Source: an uncultured Clostridia bacterium (GTDB taxonomy: Bacteria > Bacillota > Clostridia > Christensenellales > Aristaeellaceae). Taken from it: a stretch of DNA of 57,801 bases. The notes under the pieces were generated by a model. The model ran no database searches. It saw only the letters and a program-made list of their open reading frames with translations, and was not told the DNA's origin. The position numbers were made by a program, and so were the translations under genes. Positions 31,870-39,813 of the stretch are shown piece by piece; positions within the stretch are counted from its first letter, which is position 1, and each line of letters starts with the position of its first letter. The stretch lies in the NCBI GenBank assembly GCA_946408995.1, contig CAMJUL010000016.1, positions 1 to 57,801 of the forward strand. The letters are read 5' to 3'.

Positions 31870-34044
31870 ATGAAAAAGAAGCTGGCTCATCTGATCGTCC
31901 GCCGCCATGTCCCGATCCTTGCCGGCGTGCTCTGTCTTTGCCTTCTGTCGGTCTTTGGGATCCCGCTGACCCGGATCAATTACGACCTGAACCGGTATCT
32001 GGACGACCGGACCATGACCAAGCGCGCCCTGACCATCATGAATCAGGAATTTGGAAGCAGCGAGCAATTGCGCCTGCTGTTTGAAAACATGGAGGAAGCC
32101 TCTCTTCAGGCCGCCGTCGAGAGGCTGAACGGTCTTCCCGAAGTCCTTTTGGCCGCGCATGATCCGGACAGCGGAACCGTCCTCAAAGACGGCACCCGCT
32201 ACCATCTGGTTACGCTGACGTTGAACGAATGCGATACCGCCGCCCTCATTCCCCGTCTGCGCGCCCTCTTCCCGGAGTACGGGCCCGTCCGGGTCGGCGG
32301 TGCAGCCGCCTCGCTTCTGGACGTGCAAAGAAGGGTCGGAGACGAAATGCCCCTGGTGATGCTCATCTCCCTGGCTGTTGTGGCAACGGTCCTGACCCTG
32401 ACCTCCCGGGCATGGCTGGAGCCCCTTCTGATCCTTCTTGTGCTGGGGCTCTCCATCCTCCTGAATCTTGGAACCAATTTTCTCTTTCCGGACGTTTCCT
32501 TTATCACCTTTGCCGTCAGCGCCATTTTGCAGCTTGCGCTCTCCATCGATTACGCCATCATGCTGATCCACACCTGGCACGAAAAGCGCAAGTCGGCTTC
32601 TTCCCCGTCGGAAAGCATGGAACTGGCCCTGGAAAGCTGCTTTATGCGCATCTCATCCAGCGCCTTTACCACCGTGGCAGGCCTTCTTTCCCTGCTTTTC
32701 ATGTCCTTTACCATCGGCTTTGACATCGGGCTCGTGCTCTCCAAAGGCATCCTGATCAGTATGCTGGGGGTCTTCTCCCTGATGCCCGCCTTCGTCCTGC
32801 TGTTTGAAAAGCCGCTGGCCCGCACCTCTCACAAGTCCCTCCGCCTGGGCGGGGAACACCTTTCCAGGCTGATCTTTCGCTCCCGCGGTCCACTTGCGGC
32901 CCTGCTTGCGTTGGTCGTGCTGGCCGGCGTTTGCCTGCATGCGTTCAGCCGGTACTCCTTTACCGACGAGGGGCATGACCCGGTAGAAACGGAAAGCGGG
33001 TTCATCAACGCGCTCTTTGGTTCTTCCTCCCCCCTGGTCCTTCTCGTCCCGGGGGGAGAAAACGCCGATTACGGCACGCAAAGGACCCTTGTGCAAAAGC
33101 TCCTGGCCCTCGAGGCAGACGGTCTGCACCCCGTCACCGACGTTGCTTCCATGGTGACCACCGCCGAGGCGGCCCTGAAGGAATACACGCCCCCCGAGGT
33201 GGCGGAGTTGACCGGTCTCAGCCCCTTTGCGGTCCGGATGTTTTTCTTTTCCCAGGGGTTCGGGGATTCTGTCCGGGGGGACACCCTGCTGGCCGCGGCC
33301 GGAGCCATTGCCCCGGGCAACGGGCAGATCGCCTCTCTCCGGGCCCTGATGGAAACCGCCGAAAACGCCTTCAAGGGCAAGACCCTCGACCGCATGCTGC
33401 TCACATTGGCTTATGGTCCTTCGGACAATCGCACCGCGGGCCTGATTCGATCGATCCTGGAGCTTGCGGAAGAAGTCTATGGAAAGGACCGGGTTTACAT
33501 CACCGGCGTCCACATGTCCGCCTACGACATCGGCAGCGCCTTCAGCGGGGATCTCCTGAAAGTGAATCTGATCACCTTCCTTGCGATCTTCCTGATCGTG
33601 GCCCTTTCCTTCCGTTCGCTGCGGGTATCGCTTCTGCTGGTATTCGTCATTGAGGGCGCCATTTTTGTCACGATGGGGCTGTCCACCCTTCTTGGCAAAC
33701 CCATCTTCTTCATTTCCTACCTGATCTGTGTGTCCATCCAGATGGGAGCCACCATCGATTACGGCATCCTGCTGTGCGACCAGTACCTGTCCCTCCGCAG
33801 GGAAGGGATCCCCCCGGACGGCGCCCTGAGCACCGCACTCACGAGGGCCCTCCCCACCATATTGACCTCCGGAGGCATTCTGGTTACCGCGGGCTTCCTC
33901 ATCGGACGGATATGCACGGTCTTCTATATCGCCGACATTGGATCGCTCCTCGCCCGGGGCACCCTCGTCTCCGTCCTGCTGGTCCTGACCCTGTTGCCCT
34001 CCCTTCTTCTTTTGGCCGACTCCTGGCTGAAAGAAAAACCATGA
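31870..34044 (+). CDS. MMPL/RND-family exporter
   Basis: Large permease of 724 aa with two repeats, each having one helix, a soluble outer domain and five clustered helices, as in MMPL and other RND proteins. The proton-relay Asp-Tyr pairs are present in both halves (SIDYAIMLI and TIDYGILL). The length matches Firmicutes MMPL proteins (YdfJ type). It exports lipids or hydrophobic toxins in characterised relatives; the cargo here is unknown. The ATG follows AAAGGA. The AEC transporter gene follows after 49 bp and may be on the same transcript. Confidence 0.88.
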   Translation: MKKKLAHLIVRRHVPILAGVLCLCLLSVFGIPLTRINYDLNRYLDDRTMTKRALTIMNQEFGSSEQLRLLFENMEEASLQAAVERLNGLPEVLLAAHDPDSGTVLKDGTRYHLVTLTLNECDTAALIPRLRALFPEYGPVRVGGAAASLLDVQRRVGDEMPLVMLISLAVVATVLTLTSRAWLEPLLILLVLGLSILLNLGTNFLFPDVSFITFAVSAILQLALSIDYAIMLIHTWHEKRKSASSPSESMELALESCFMRISSSAFTTVAGLLSLLFMSFTIGFDIGLVLSKGILISMLGVFSLMPAFVLLFEKPLARTSHKSLRLGGEHLSRLIFRSRGPLAALLALVVLAGVCLHAFSRYSFTDEGHDPVETESGFINALFGSSSPLVLLVPGGENADYGTQRTLVQKLLALEADGLHPVTDVASMVTTAEAALKEYTPPEVAELTGLSPFAVRMFFFSQGFGDSVRGDTLLAAAGAIAPGNGQIASLRALMETAENAFKGKTLDRMLLTLAYGPSDNRTAGLIRSILELAEEVYGKDRVYITGVHMSAYDIGSAFSGDLLKVNLITFLAIFLIVALSFRSLRVSLLLVFVIEGAIFVTMGLSTLLGKPIFFISYLICVSIQMGATIDYGILLCDQYLSLRREGIPPDGALSTALTRALPTILTSGGILVTAGFLIGRICTVFYIADIGSLLARGTLVSVLLVLTLLPSLLLLADSWLKEKP

Positions 34045-34093
34045 ACCAACGATCATCCTGCCATGACAGAATCGCTTTTCGGGGAGGTATGTT

Positions 34094-35014
34094 ATGCCGT
34101 CTATGGACTTGGTCTTCACCCAGATCCTGGTCATCCTTCTGTATGTGGTCATCGGCTACGCCGCCGGCCGATTCCGCCTGATCAGCCCGGATCAGCGCAG
34201 GTACCTGACCCGCCTGTGCACGGACCTGGTGCTGCCCTTCACCATCCTGAGCGCCTCCAGCCAGTCGGTCAGCAGCGGAGAGCTTTTGCAGATGGGCGCC
34301 GTCACCGGGGGCATCCTGATGATCTTCGCTTTGGTAAACTTTCTGGCCACGGTTTTGCAAAAGCACCTTCGCGTGCCGGAAGGGCGGCTTGTGACCACCT
34401 CGTCCCTGCTGACCTTCCCCAACTGCACTTTTTTGGGGCTGCCCTTGTGCCGGGCCCTGTTCGGGGAGGTCGCTGTCCTCTACAACGCCATGTACATGGT
34501 CGCCTTCAACGTACTGTTCTTCACCTGGCAGGCCAGCGCCTTCACCGGCAAAGGCTTCCGGCTGAAAAGCCTGCTGACGCTGCCCACCCTGGCCACTTTC
34601 GTACTGGTGGGGATGCTGGCCCTGGGCTGGCGTTTTCCTGCGCCGGTCCAGACGGTTTTCAGCAGTACCGGCGCCATGATCACCCCGTTGTCGCTGATCG
34701 TGATCGGCGTCATGATGTCTGAAAACCGCCTCGCCGATCTCTTCCGGGAAAAAGGCGCGTATCTGGTCACCTTGCTGAGGAACCTGGTCATCCCGCTTTT
34801 GTCCCTGTTCTTTTTCCGTTCGCTCACCCTGCCCTCCGCCTCAAAGCTCTGCTTGCTGGTGTACATGGCCTGTCCCTGCGCGACGCTGACCTCCATTTAT
34901 GCCATCCAGAACGACAAGGAGCCGGAGTATGCCGCCCGGGCCGTCCTGATGTCCACGCTGTTTTTCGCCCTGACCCTGCCATTCCTCGTCTGGACGGGCG
35001 GGAAAGTGCTTTGA
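34094..35014 (+). CDS. AEC (auxin efflux carrier)-family transporter
   Basis: Ten-helix transporter of 306 aa. The N-terminal YAAGRFRLISPDQRRYL and the central GGILMIFALVNFLATVL blocks fit the family, which carries organic acids such as malate or malonate in bacteria. Helices are arranged as two halves around a basic central loop. The ATG follows GGAGG at six bases. It may be co-transcribed with the MMPL exporter upstream; no terminator is visible between them. Confidence 0.85.
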   Translation: MPSMDLVFTQILVILLYVVIGYAAGRFRLISPDQRRYLTRLCTDLVLPFTILSASSQSVSSGELLQMGAVTGGILMIFALVNFLATVLQKHLRVPEGRLVTTSSLLTFPNCTFLGLPLCRALFGEVAVLYNAMYMVAFNVLFFTWQASAFTGKGFRLKSLLTLPTLATFVLVGMLALGWRFPAPVQTVFSSTGAMITPLSLIVIGVMMSENRLADLFREKGAYLVTLLRNLVIPLLSLFFFRSLTLPSASKLCLLVYMACPCATLTSIYAIQNDKEPEYAARAVLMSTLFFALTLPFLVWTGGKVL

Positions 35015-35077
35015 ACGCTTACGGCGTCCCCTCCGCGAGTTTCAGGCAGGAAACGGCGGCTTTCGGGCGCGGATGGG

Positions 35078-35106
35078 TTGCGGTGAACAGGGCATTTTGC
35101 TATAAT
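35078..35106 (+). promoter_or_regulatory. Promoter of the P-type ATPase / Ter cluster
   Basis: TTGCGG (35078-35083) and a perfect TATAAT (35101-35106) are 17 bp apart. Transcription from about 35113 gives a leader of around 100 bases before the ATPase start. Confidence 0.6.
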
Positions 35107-35117
35107 TTGGGCGTCAA

Positions 35118-35172
35118 CTGCCACAAAACCTTGCCTGCACCCGTCCTACGGTGCGGATAACGTGCATGGCAG
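35118..35172 (+). promoter_or_regulatory. Structured leader of the P-type ATPase gene
   Basis: An outer pair CTGCCA (35118-35123) / TGGCAG (35167-35172) encloses a hairpin GCACC (35137-35141) / GGTGC (35150-35154). The same TGCAC (35136-35140) can instead pair with GTGCA (35162-35166), so two mutually exclusive folds are possible. This is what a switching leader would look like, but I cannot match it to a known metal riboswitch. Confidence 0.35.
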
Positions 35173-35212
35173 CAAAACCAGCAGACAAACCATTTAAACG
35201 GAGGATACGGAC

Positions 35213-37849
35213 ATGAACAAAACGGGCCTGACCAGACAGCAGGTTGAGGAAAGCCGCAGGCAGCACGGCTCCAACAAACTGACGGAGCTCCCGCCGGATC
35301 CCTTGTGGAAAAAGATCCTGGAGGGCTTCAAGGACCCCATGATCATGATCCTTCTGGTGGCCCTGGCCATCCAGGTGGTGCTCTGGATTATGGGCAAGGC
35401 CGAATGGTATGAGCCCGTGTGTGTCCTGGTGGCCATTCTTCTGGCCAACGGGGTCGCCTCGGTCTCCGAGCACAGCCAGGAGGGCAAGGCTTCCTTGCTG
35501 AAGGCGGAGGAGGAATCCAAGGAAATGACCAAGGTCCTTCGGGACAGCCAGCTCCAGGAGATCCACGTCTCCGACGTGGTCGTAGGCGATCTGGTGTACC
35601 TGCAGGCCGGTGACAAGCTGCCCGCCGACGGCGAGATCGTCGAAGGCGAGATCATGGTGGATCAGGCCGCCCTCAACGGGGAGACCGAAGAGGCCCGCAA
35701 AACCGTGGGCAAGGGCGAATACAACATCAAGGATCTGCTCAACACCCGCTATGCCTACCGCGGCACCGTGGCGGTCTCCGGCGAGGCGTATATGGAAGTC
35801 AAGGTGGTCGGCGACCGGACCCTGTTCGGTGAGCTGGCCCTGGAGGTGCAGGAGGATACCCGCGAAACCCCCCTGCAGGTCAAGTTGGGCAAACTGGCCA
35901 AGCAGATCTCCATGTTCGGCTACATCGGCGCCGCCGCCATCATCGTGGGCGTCATTGCCGTCAACCTGCTTCAGGGCAAAATGGCCGGGGCGGACTTCTA
36001 CGCCTGGCTGCAATTGATCATCGAGGCGGTCACGGTAGCCGTCACCATCATCATCTGCGCGGTGCCCGAGGGCCTGCCGATGCTGACCAGCATCCTGCTC
36101 TCCTTCCAGTCCATCCGTATGATCAAGGACAACGTGCTGGTGCGCAAGATCAACGGCCTTGAGACCGCCGGCAGCCTCAGCCTGCTCTTCACAGACAAAA
36201 CCGGCACCATCACCGAAGGCCGCCTGTCTGTGGTGGAGCTGGCCACCGGAAACCAGCGCATCTTCACAAAGCTCGATCAGCTGCCCCCCTCCATGAGGTC
36301 GGACGTGGTGGCCGGCATCGGTCTGAACAACAGCGCCACCGTCTCCGGGAAGGACATCATCGGCGGCAATTCCACGGACCGGGCCATGATGGCCTTCCTG
36401 CTGGGCGAGGACGCCGTGGCCAGCATGGACAAGAGCGAGGTCCTGGCCTTCAACCCCTTCAATTCCACAAAGAAAATGTCCGATGTGACCATTACCCGCA
36501 ACGGCAAGCGCGTCGTTTACCTCAAGGGCGCGCCGGAGCGCATTGTGGAACGCTGCTCCACCTTCATTGACGAAAACGGCGAGGTCAAGCCCCTCAACCA
36601 TGAGACCCAGTCCTCCCTTCTGACCTATATGGACGCCCAGGCCGGACGCTCCATGCGTCTGCTGGGTGTGGCCCGCACCGAGGGGGATCCGGAGGGCAGG
36701 GACCTGACGCTGGTGTGCGTCCTTTCCATCCGGGACAACGTCCGCAAGGAAGTCATCCCTGCCATCAAAGAGGTGCAGGACGCCGGAATCCAGGTGGTCA
36801 TGGTCACCGGCGACCGCAAGGAGACCGCTGTGGCCATCGCCAAGGAATCCGGCCTGCTGCGGGAGACCACCGACGTGGCCCTGACCTCCGCCGAAATGGC
36901 CGAGAAGAGCGACGAGGAACTCAAAAAGATCCTGCCCAACCTGCGGGTGGTGGCCCGGGCCCTGCCCACGGACAAATCCCGCCTGGTGCGCATCGCCCAG
37001 GAAATGAATCTGGTCGTCGGCATGACCGGCGACGGCGTCAACGACTCTCCTGCCCTCAAGAAGGCGGACGTAGGTTTTGCCATGGGCTCGGGCACCGAGG
37101 TGGCCAAGGAAGCCGGCGACATCACCATCCTGGACGACAATTTCACCTCCATCGACAAGGCCATTCTCTACGGCCGCACCATGTTCAAGTCCATCCGCAA
37201 ATTCCTGATCTTCCAATTGACGGTCAACGTAGCCGCCGTACTCACCTGTTTCCTGGCCCCGATGTTCGGTGAAAACGAGATCCTGACTGTCATCCAGCTG
37301 CTTTTGATCAACCTGGCCATGGACACCCTTGCCGCCATCGCCTTCGGGTCCGAACCCGCGCTGAAGGAATACATGAAGGAAAAGCCCATTCCCCGGGACG
37401 CCTCCATCGTATCCGGCTCCATGCTCCTGCGCATCATTCTCTCGGCGCTGTTCATCACCGCCGCCTGCCTGTGCATCCGGTTCGTGCCCGCCGTTCAGAA
37501 CCTGATCGGCATCACCGCCGCCGGGTATCCCGGTGTGCCCGACCTGCGGGTGGTCCTGAATTCCGCGGTGTTCGCAACCTTCATGATGGCCATCACCTTC
37601 AACGGCTTCAACGCCCGCACCGATCATATGAACGTCTTCGAGCATCTGGGCCGCAATCGCAACTTCCTTCTGGTGATGCTGATCATCTTCGCTGCGCAGT
37701 TCGTCTTTGTGACCATCGGCGGCGAAGTCCTCAACGTGCATTCCCTGACCTCCACCACCTGGCTGACCTGCGCGGTCATCGCCTTCCTGGTCATCCCCCT
37801 CAACTTGATTTACAAGGGCATTGCCCATCCGGACCGCGTCAGCCGCTGA
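35213..37849 (+). CDS. Calcium-type P-type ATPase (P2)
   Basis: Cation pump of 878 aa with ten helices. The phosphorylation site is DKTGTITEG (Asp328), the nucleotide site KGAPE and the hinge MTGDGVNDSPALKKAD. Helix 4 carries the PEGLP calcium-pump signature (VPEGLPM) and helix 6 has INLAMDTLA with the Asn and Asp of plasma-membrane Ca2+ pumps, so Ca2+ (or Mn2+) export is likely. The N terminus is short, with no metal-binding CxxC, which excludes heavy-metal pumps. It starts after GGAGG behind a structured leader, and is followed by a GC-rich hairpin and then two TerD genes. A calcium pump beside calcium-binding TerD proteins suggests a shared role in ion or metal stress. Confidence 0.92.
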   Translation: MNKTGLTRQQVEESRRQHGSNKLTELPPDPLWKKILEGFKDPMIMILLVALAIQVVLWIMGKAEWYEPVCVLVAILLANGVASVSEHSQEGKASLLKAEEESKEMTKVLRDSQLQEIHVSDVVVGDLVYLQAGDKLPADGEIVEGEIMVDQAALNGETEEARKTVGKGEYNIKDLLNTRYAYRGTVAVSGEAYMEVKVVGDRTLFGELALEVQEDTRETPLQVKLGKLAKQISMFGYIGAAAIIVGVIAVNLLQGKMAGADFYAWLQLIIEAVTVAVTIIICAVPEGLPMLTSILLSFQSIRMIKDNVLVRKINGLETAGSLSLLFTDKTGTITEGRLSVVELATGNQRIFTKLDQLPPSMRSDVVAGIGLNNSATVSGKDIIGGNSTDRAMMAFLLGEDAVASMDKSEVLAFNPFNSTKKMSDVTITRNGKRVVYLKGAPERIVERCSTFIDENGEVKPLNHETQSSLLTYMDAQAGRSMRLLGVARTEGDPEGRDLTLVCVLSIRDNVRKEVIPAIKEVQDAGIQVVMVTGDRKETAVAIAKESGLLRETTDVALTSAEMAEKSDEELKKILPNLRVVARALPTDKSRLVRIAQEMNLVVGMTGDGVNDSPALKKADVGFAMGSGTEVAKEAGDITILDDNFTSIDKAILYGRTMFKSIRKFLIFQLTVNVAAVLTCFLAPMFGENEILTVIQLLLINLAMDTLAAIAFGSEPALKEYMKEKPIPRDASIVSGSMLLRIILSALFITAACLCIRFVPAVQNLIGITAAGYPGVPDLRVVLNSAVFATFMMAITFNGFNARTDHMNVFEHLGRNRNFLLVMLIIFAAQFVFVTIGGEVLNVHSLTSTTWLTCAVIAFLVIPLNLIYKGIAHPDRVSR

Positions 37850-37855
37850 CGCTTC

Positions 37856-37885
37856 CCGCCGGGCCCTCCCGGATGGGCCCGGCGG
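37856..37885 (+). terminator. Strong GC hairpin between the ATPase and TerD genes
   Basis: An 11-base perfect stem (37856-37866 with 37875-37885) and an eight-base loop are followed only by CATTTCCC. The poor T run suggests an attenuator or RNA-processing site rather than complete termination, so the Ter genes may still be read from the ATPase promoter. Confidence 0.45.
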
Positions 37886-37934
37886 CATTTCCCGGCTCCA
37901 ACGCCAAGGACCGCCCTGAAAGGAGGAGTGCTCC

Positions 37935-38546
37935 ATGCCCGTCAATCTGGTCAAAGGCCAGAAAATCAGCCTGGTCAAGCCCGGCAGCGCCCTGAACCGT
38001 ATCCTTGTGGGGCTTGGCTGGGACGAAGTCCGGCAAAGGAACGGTCTCTTTGGATTGTTCGCAGGCAAGCCTGCCGACATCGACTGCGACGCTTCCGTCA
38101 TCCTTTGCGGGGAAGACGGGAAGGTCGTCTCCAACCGGATCGCGGAATCCCTGGTCTACTTCGGCAACCTGAGCCACCCCAGCGGCGCCATCCGGCACCA
38201 GGGCGACAACCTGACCGGCAGCGGGGAGGGAGATGATGAGCAGATCCAGGTGGAGCTTTCCGGGATCCCTTCACAGATTGCCCGTCTGGTCTTTGTGGTC
38301 AACATTTACGACGCGGACAAGCGGCGCCAGCATTTTGGACTGATCCGCAACGCCTTCATCCGCATCGTGGACCAGGCCTCCGGAAGGGAGCTTTGCCGTT
38401 ACAACCTGTCCGACGACTACAGCGGCATGACCGGCGTCATCGTCGGCGAAATGTACCGCAGCGGCAATGAATGGAAGTTCAGTGCCGTCGGCCGGGGCGT
38501 CCTGGAAGCCAGCCGGCTGGACCAGCTGCTGGCCCTCTATCGCTGA
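37935..38546 (+). CDS. TerD-family stress protein, copy 1
   Basis: Cytosolic TerD-domain protein of 203 aa. TerD domains bind Ca2+ through acidic clusters; here DIDCDASVILC replaces the usual DLDASAF-type site. The second conserved block, IYDADKRRQHFG, and the MYRSGNEWKFSAVGRG tail are intact. Ter proteins are tied to resistance to tellurite, some phages, colicins and other stresses, by an unclear mechanism. The ATG follows AAGGAGGAG. It is the more divergent of two adjacent copies; the calcium site may be partly altered. Confidence 0.9.
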   Translation: MPVNLVKGQKISLVKPGSALNRILVGLGWDEVRQRNGLFGLFAGKPADIDCDASVILCGEDGKVVSNRIAESLVYFGNLSHPSGAIRHQGDNLTGSGEGDDEQIQVELSGIPSQIARLVFVVNIYDADKRRQHFGLIRNAFIRIVDQASGRELCRYNLSDDYSGMTGVIVGEMYRSGNEWKFSAVGRGVLEASRLDQLLALYR

Positions 38547-38609
38547 ACCTGCGGGTGGGACGGCTTTATGCTTTCCTTCCCTGAACCCCATAAAAAAGGA
38601 GAGATCATT

Positions 38610-39194
38610 ATGGCAGTCAGTTTGACCAAAGGCCAAAAAATCAGCCTCGACAAGGGCATGACCCGGGCCCTCATCGGCTTGGGCTGGGACACCAACCGCT
38701 ATGACGGCAGCGCGGATTTCGACCTGGACGCCTCCGCCTTCATGCTGGGGGCCAACGGCCGGGTCCGGAAGGACGAGGACTTTATCTTCTACGGCAATCT
38801 GCAGAGCGCCGACGGCTCCGTCCGCCACACGGGGGACAACCGCATCGGCGGAAGCTCCGGGGACGACGAGGTGCTGGTCATTGATTTCGCCAAAGTTCCC
38901 CAGGACGTGCAGAAGATCGCCATCACCGTCACCATTTACGAGGCCGAAGAACGCCGCCAGAATTTCGGCCAGGTCTCCAACGCCTATGTGCGTCTTGCCA
39001 AGATGAACGGCGAGAATGACATGGAGGGCGTGGAACAGCTGCGCTACAACTTGGGTGAGGACTTCTCCGTAGAGACGGCCCTGGTGTTCTGTGAATTGTA
39101 CCGGTCCGGCGACGTGTGGCGCTTCAACGCGGTGGGCGCCGGCTACGCGGGCGGTCTTTACGCCCTGTGCAGAAGCTACGGCGTCAACGTCTGA
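38610..39194 (+). CDS. TerD-family stress protein, copy 2
   Basis: TerD-domain protein of 194 aa in the standard form: MAVSLTKGQKISLDKG at the start, a full calcium-site cluster ADFDLDASAFML, GGSSGDDEVLVIDF, and IYEAEERRQNFGQVSNAYVR. It is close to Bacillus YceD/YceE. The start is the ATG at 38610 behind AAGGAG. The 63 bp gap to copy 1 and the similar openings (VSLTKGQKISL / VNLVKGQKISL) point to a local duplication. Confidence 0.92.
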   Translation: MAVSLTKGQKISLDKGMTRALIGLGWDTNRYDGSADFDLDASAFMLGANGRVRKDEDFIFYGNLQSADGSVRHTGDNRIGGSSGDDEVLVIDFAKVPQDVQKIAITVTIYEAEERRQNFGQVSNAYVRLAKMNGENDMEGVEQLRYNLGEDFSVETALVFCELYRSGDVWRFNAVGAGYAGGLYALCRSYGVNV

Positions 39195-39215
39195 TGATCT
39201 TTACAGGAGGCCCCT

Positions 39216-39809
39216 ATGTCCGGCAAGGGAAAACTGCGCATCAGCTTTAACGCCCCGGCCACCCTCACCTTTGCGCTGGTGTGCCTTGGGGTCCAGCTTT
39301 TGAGCGTCCTGACGGGCGGCAAAAGCAACGAGACGCTGTTCAGCGTTTACCGGGCGCCGCTGCTGAACCCCCTCACCTGGATCCGTTTCTTTACGCATGT
39401 CCTGGGCCACGCGGGATGGGACCACCTGCTCAACAACATGATGTACCTGCTGATCCTTGGCCCCATGCTGGAGGAGAAATACGGCAGCTCCAACCTGTTC
39501 GCCGTCATGGTGCTGACAGCGGGGGTCACGGGCGTCATCCATTTTATCTTCTTCCCCGCTTATCGGCTCATGGGGGCCAGCGGCGTGGTGTTCGCCTTTA
39601 TCCTGCTCTCCTCCATTACAGGCTTTCGGGAAAAGGAGATCCCTCTCACCTTCCTGCTGGTGGCCCTCGTGTATATCGGACAGCAGGTGTACGCCATGGT
39701 GACCGTTCGGGACAGCGTATCCCAGCTGACCCATATCATCGGCGGCGCCGTCGGCGCGAGCCTTGGCTTTGTCATGAACAAATGGAAAATGACCCGCTGG
39801 CAGAGGTGA
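39216..39809 (+). CDS. Rhomboid-family intramembrane serine protease
   Basis: Six-helix membrane protein of 197 aa. The catalytic Ser lies in GASGVVFAF (Ser122) and the catalytic His in SQLTHIIGGAVGA (His173), the spacing and setting expected of rhomboid proteases. Helix 2 has HAGWDHLLNNMMYL with the conserved HxxxN. Rhomboids cut transmembrane proteins; the target is unknown. It starts after AGGAGG, 21 bp past TerD copy 2, and ends four bases before the YceG-like gene. I do not know of rhomboids as standard members of Ter clusters, where TerC usually fills the membrane slot. Confidence 0.88.
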   Translation: MSGKGKLRISFNAPATLTFALVCLGVQLLSVLTGGKSNETLFSVYRAPLLNPLTWIRFFTHVLGHAGWDHLLNNMMYLLILGPMLEEKYGSSNLFAVMVLTAGVTGVIHFIFFPAYRLMGASGVVFAFILLSSITGFREKEIPLTFLLVALVYIGQQVYAMVTVRDSVSQLTHIIGGAVGASLGFVMNKWKMTRWQR

Positions 39810-39813
39810 TCCC

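Noticed and set aside
35114-38134. Very long open frame antisense to the P-type ATPase and TerD genes
   Set aside because: It is a shadow of GC-rich coding DNA: rich in Gly, His, Asp and Gln, with no family motif, and it overlaps genes with clear motifs on the other strand. The same applies to long antisense frames over the pectate lyase (12234-14813) and the ABC exporter (26259-29150).
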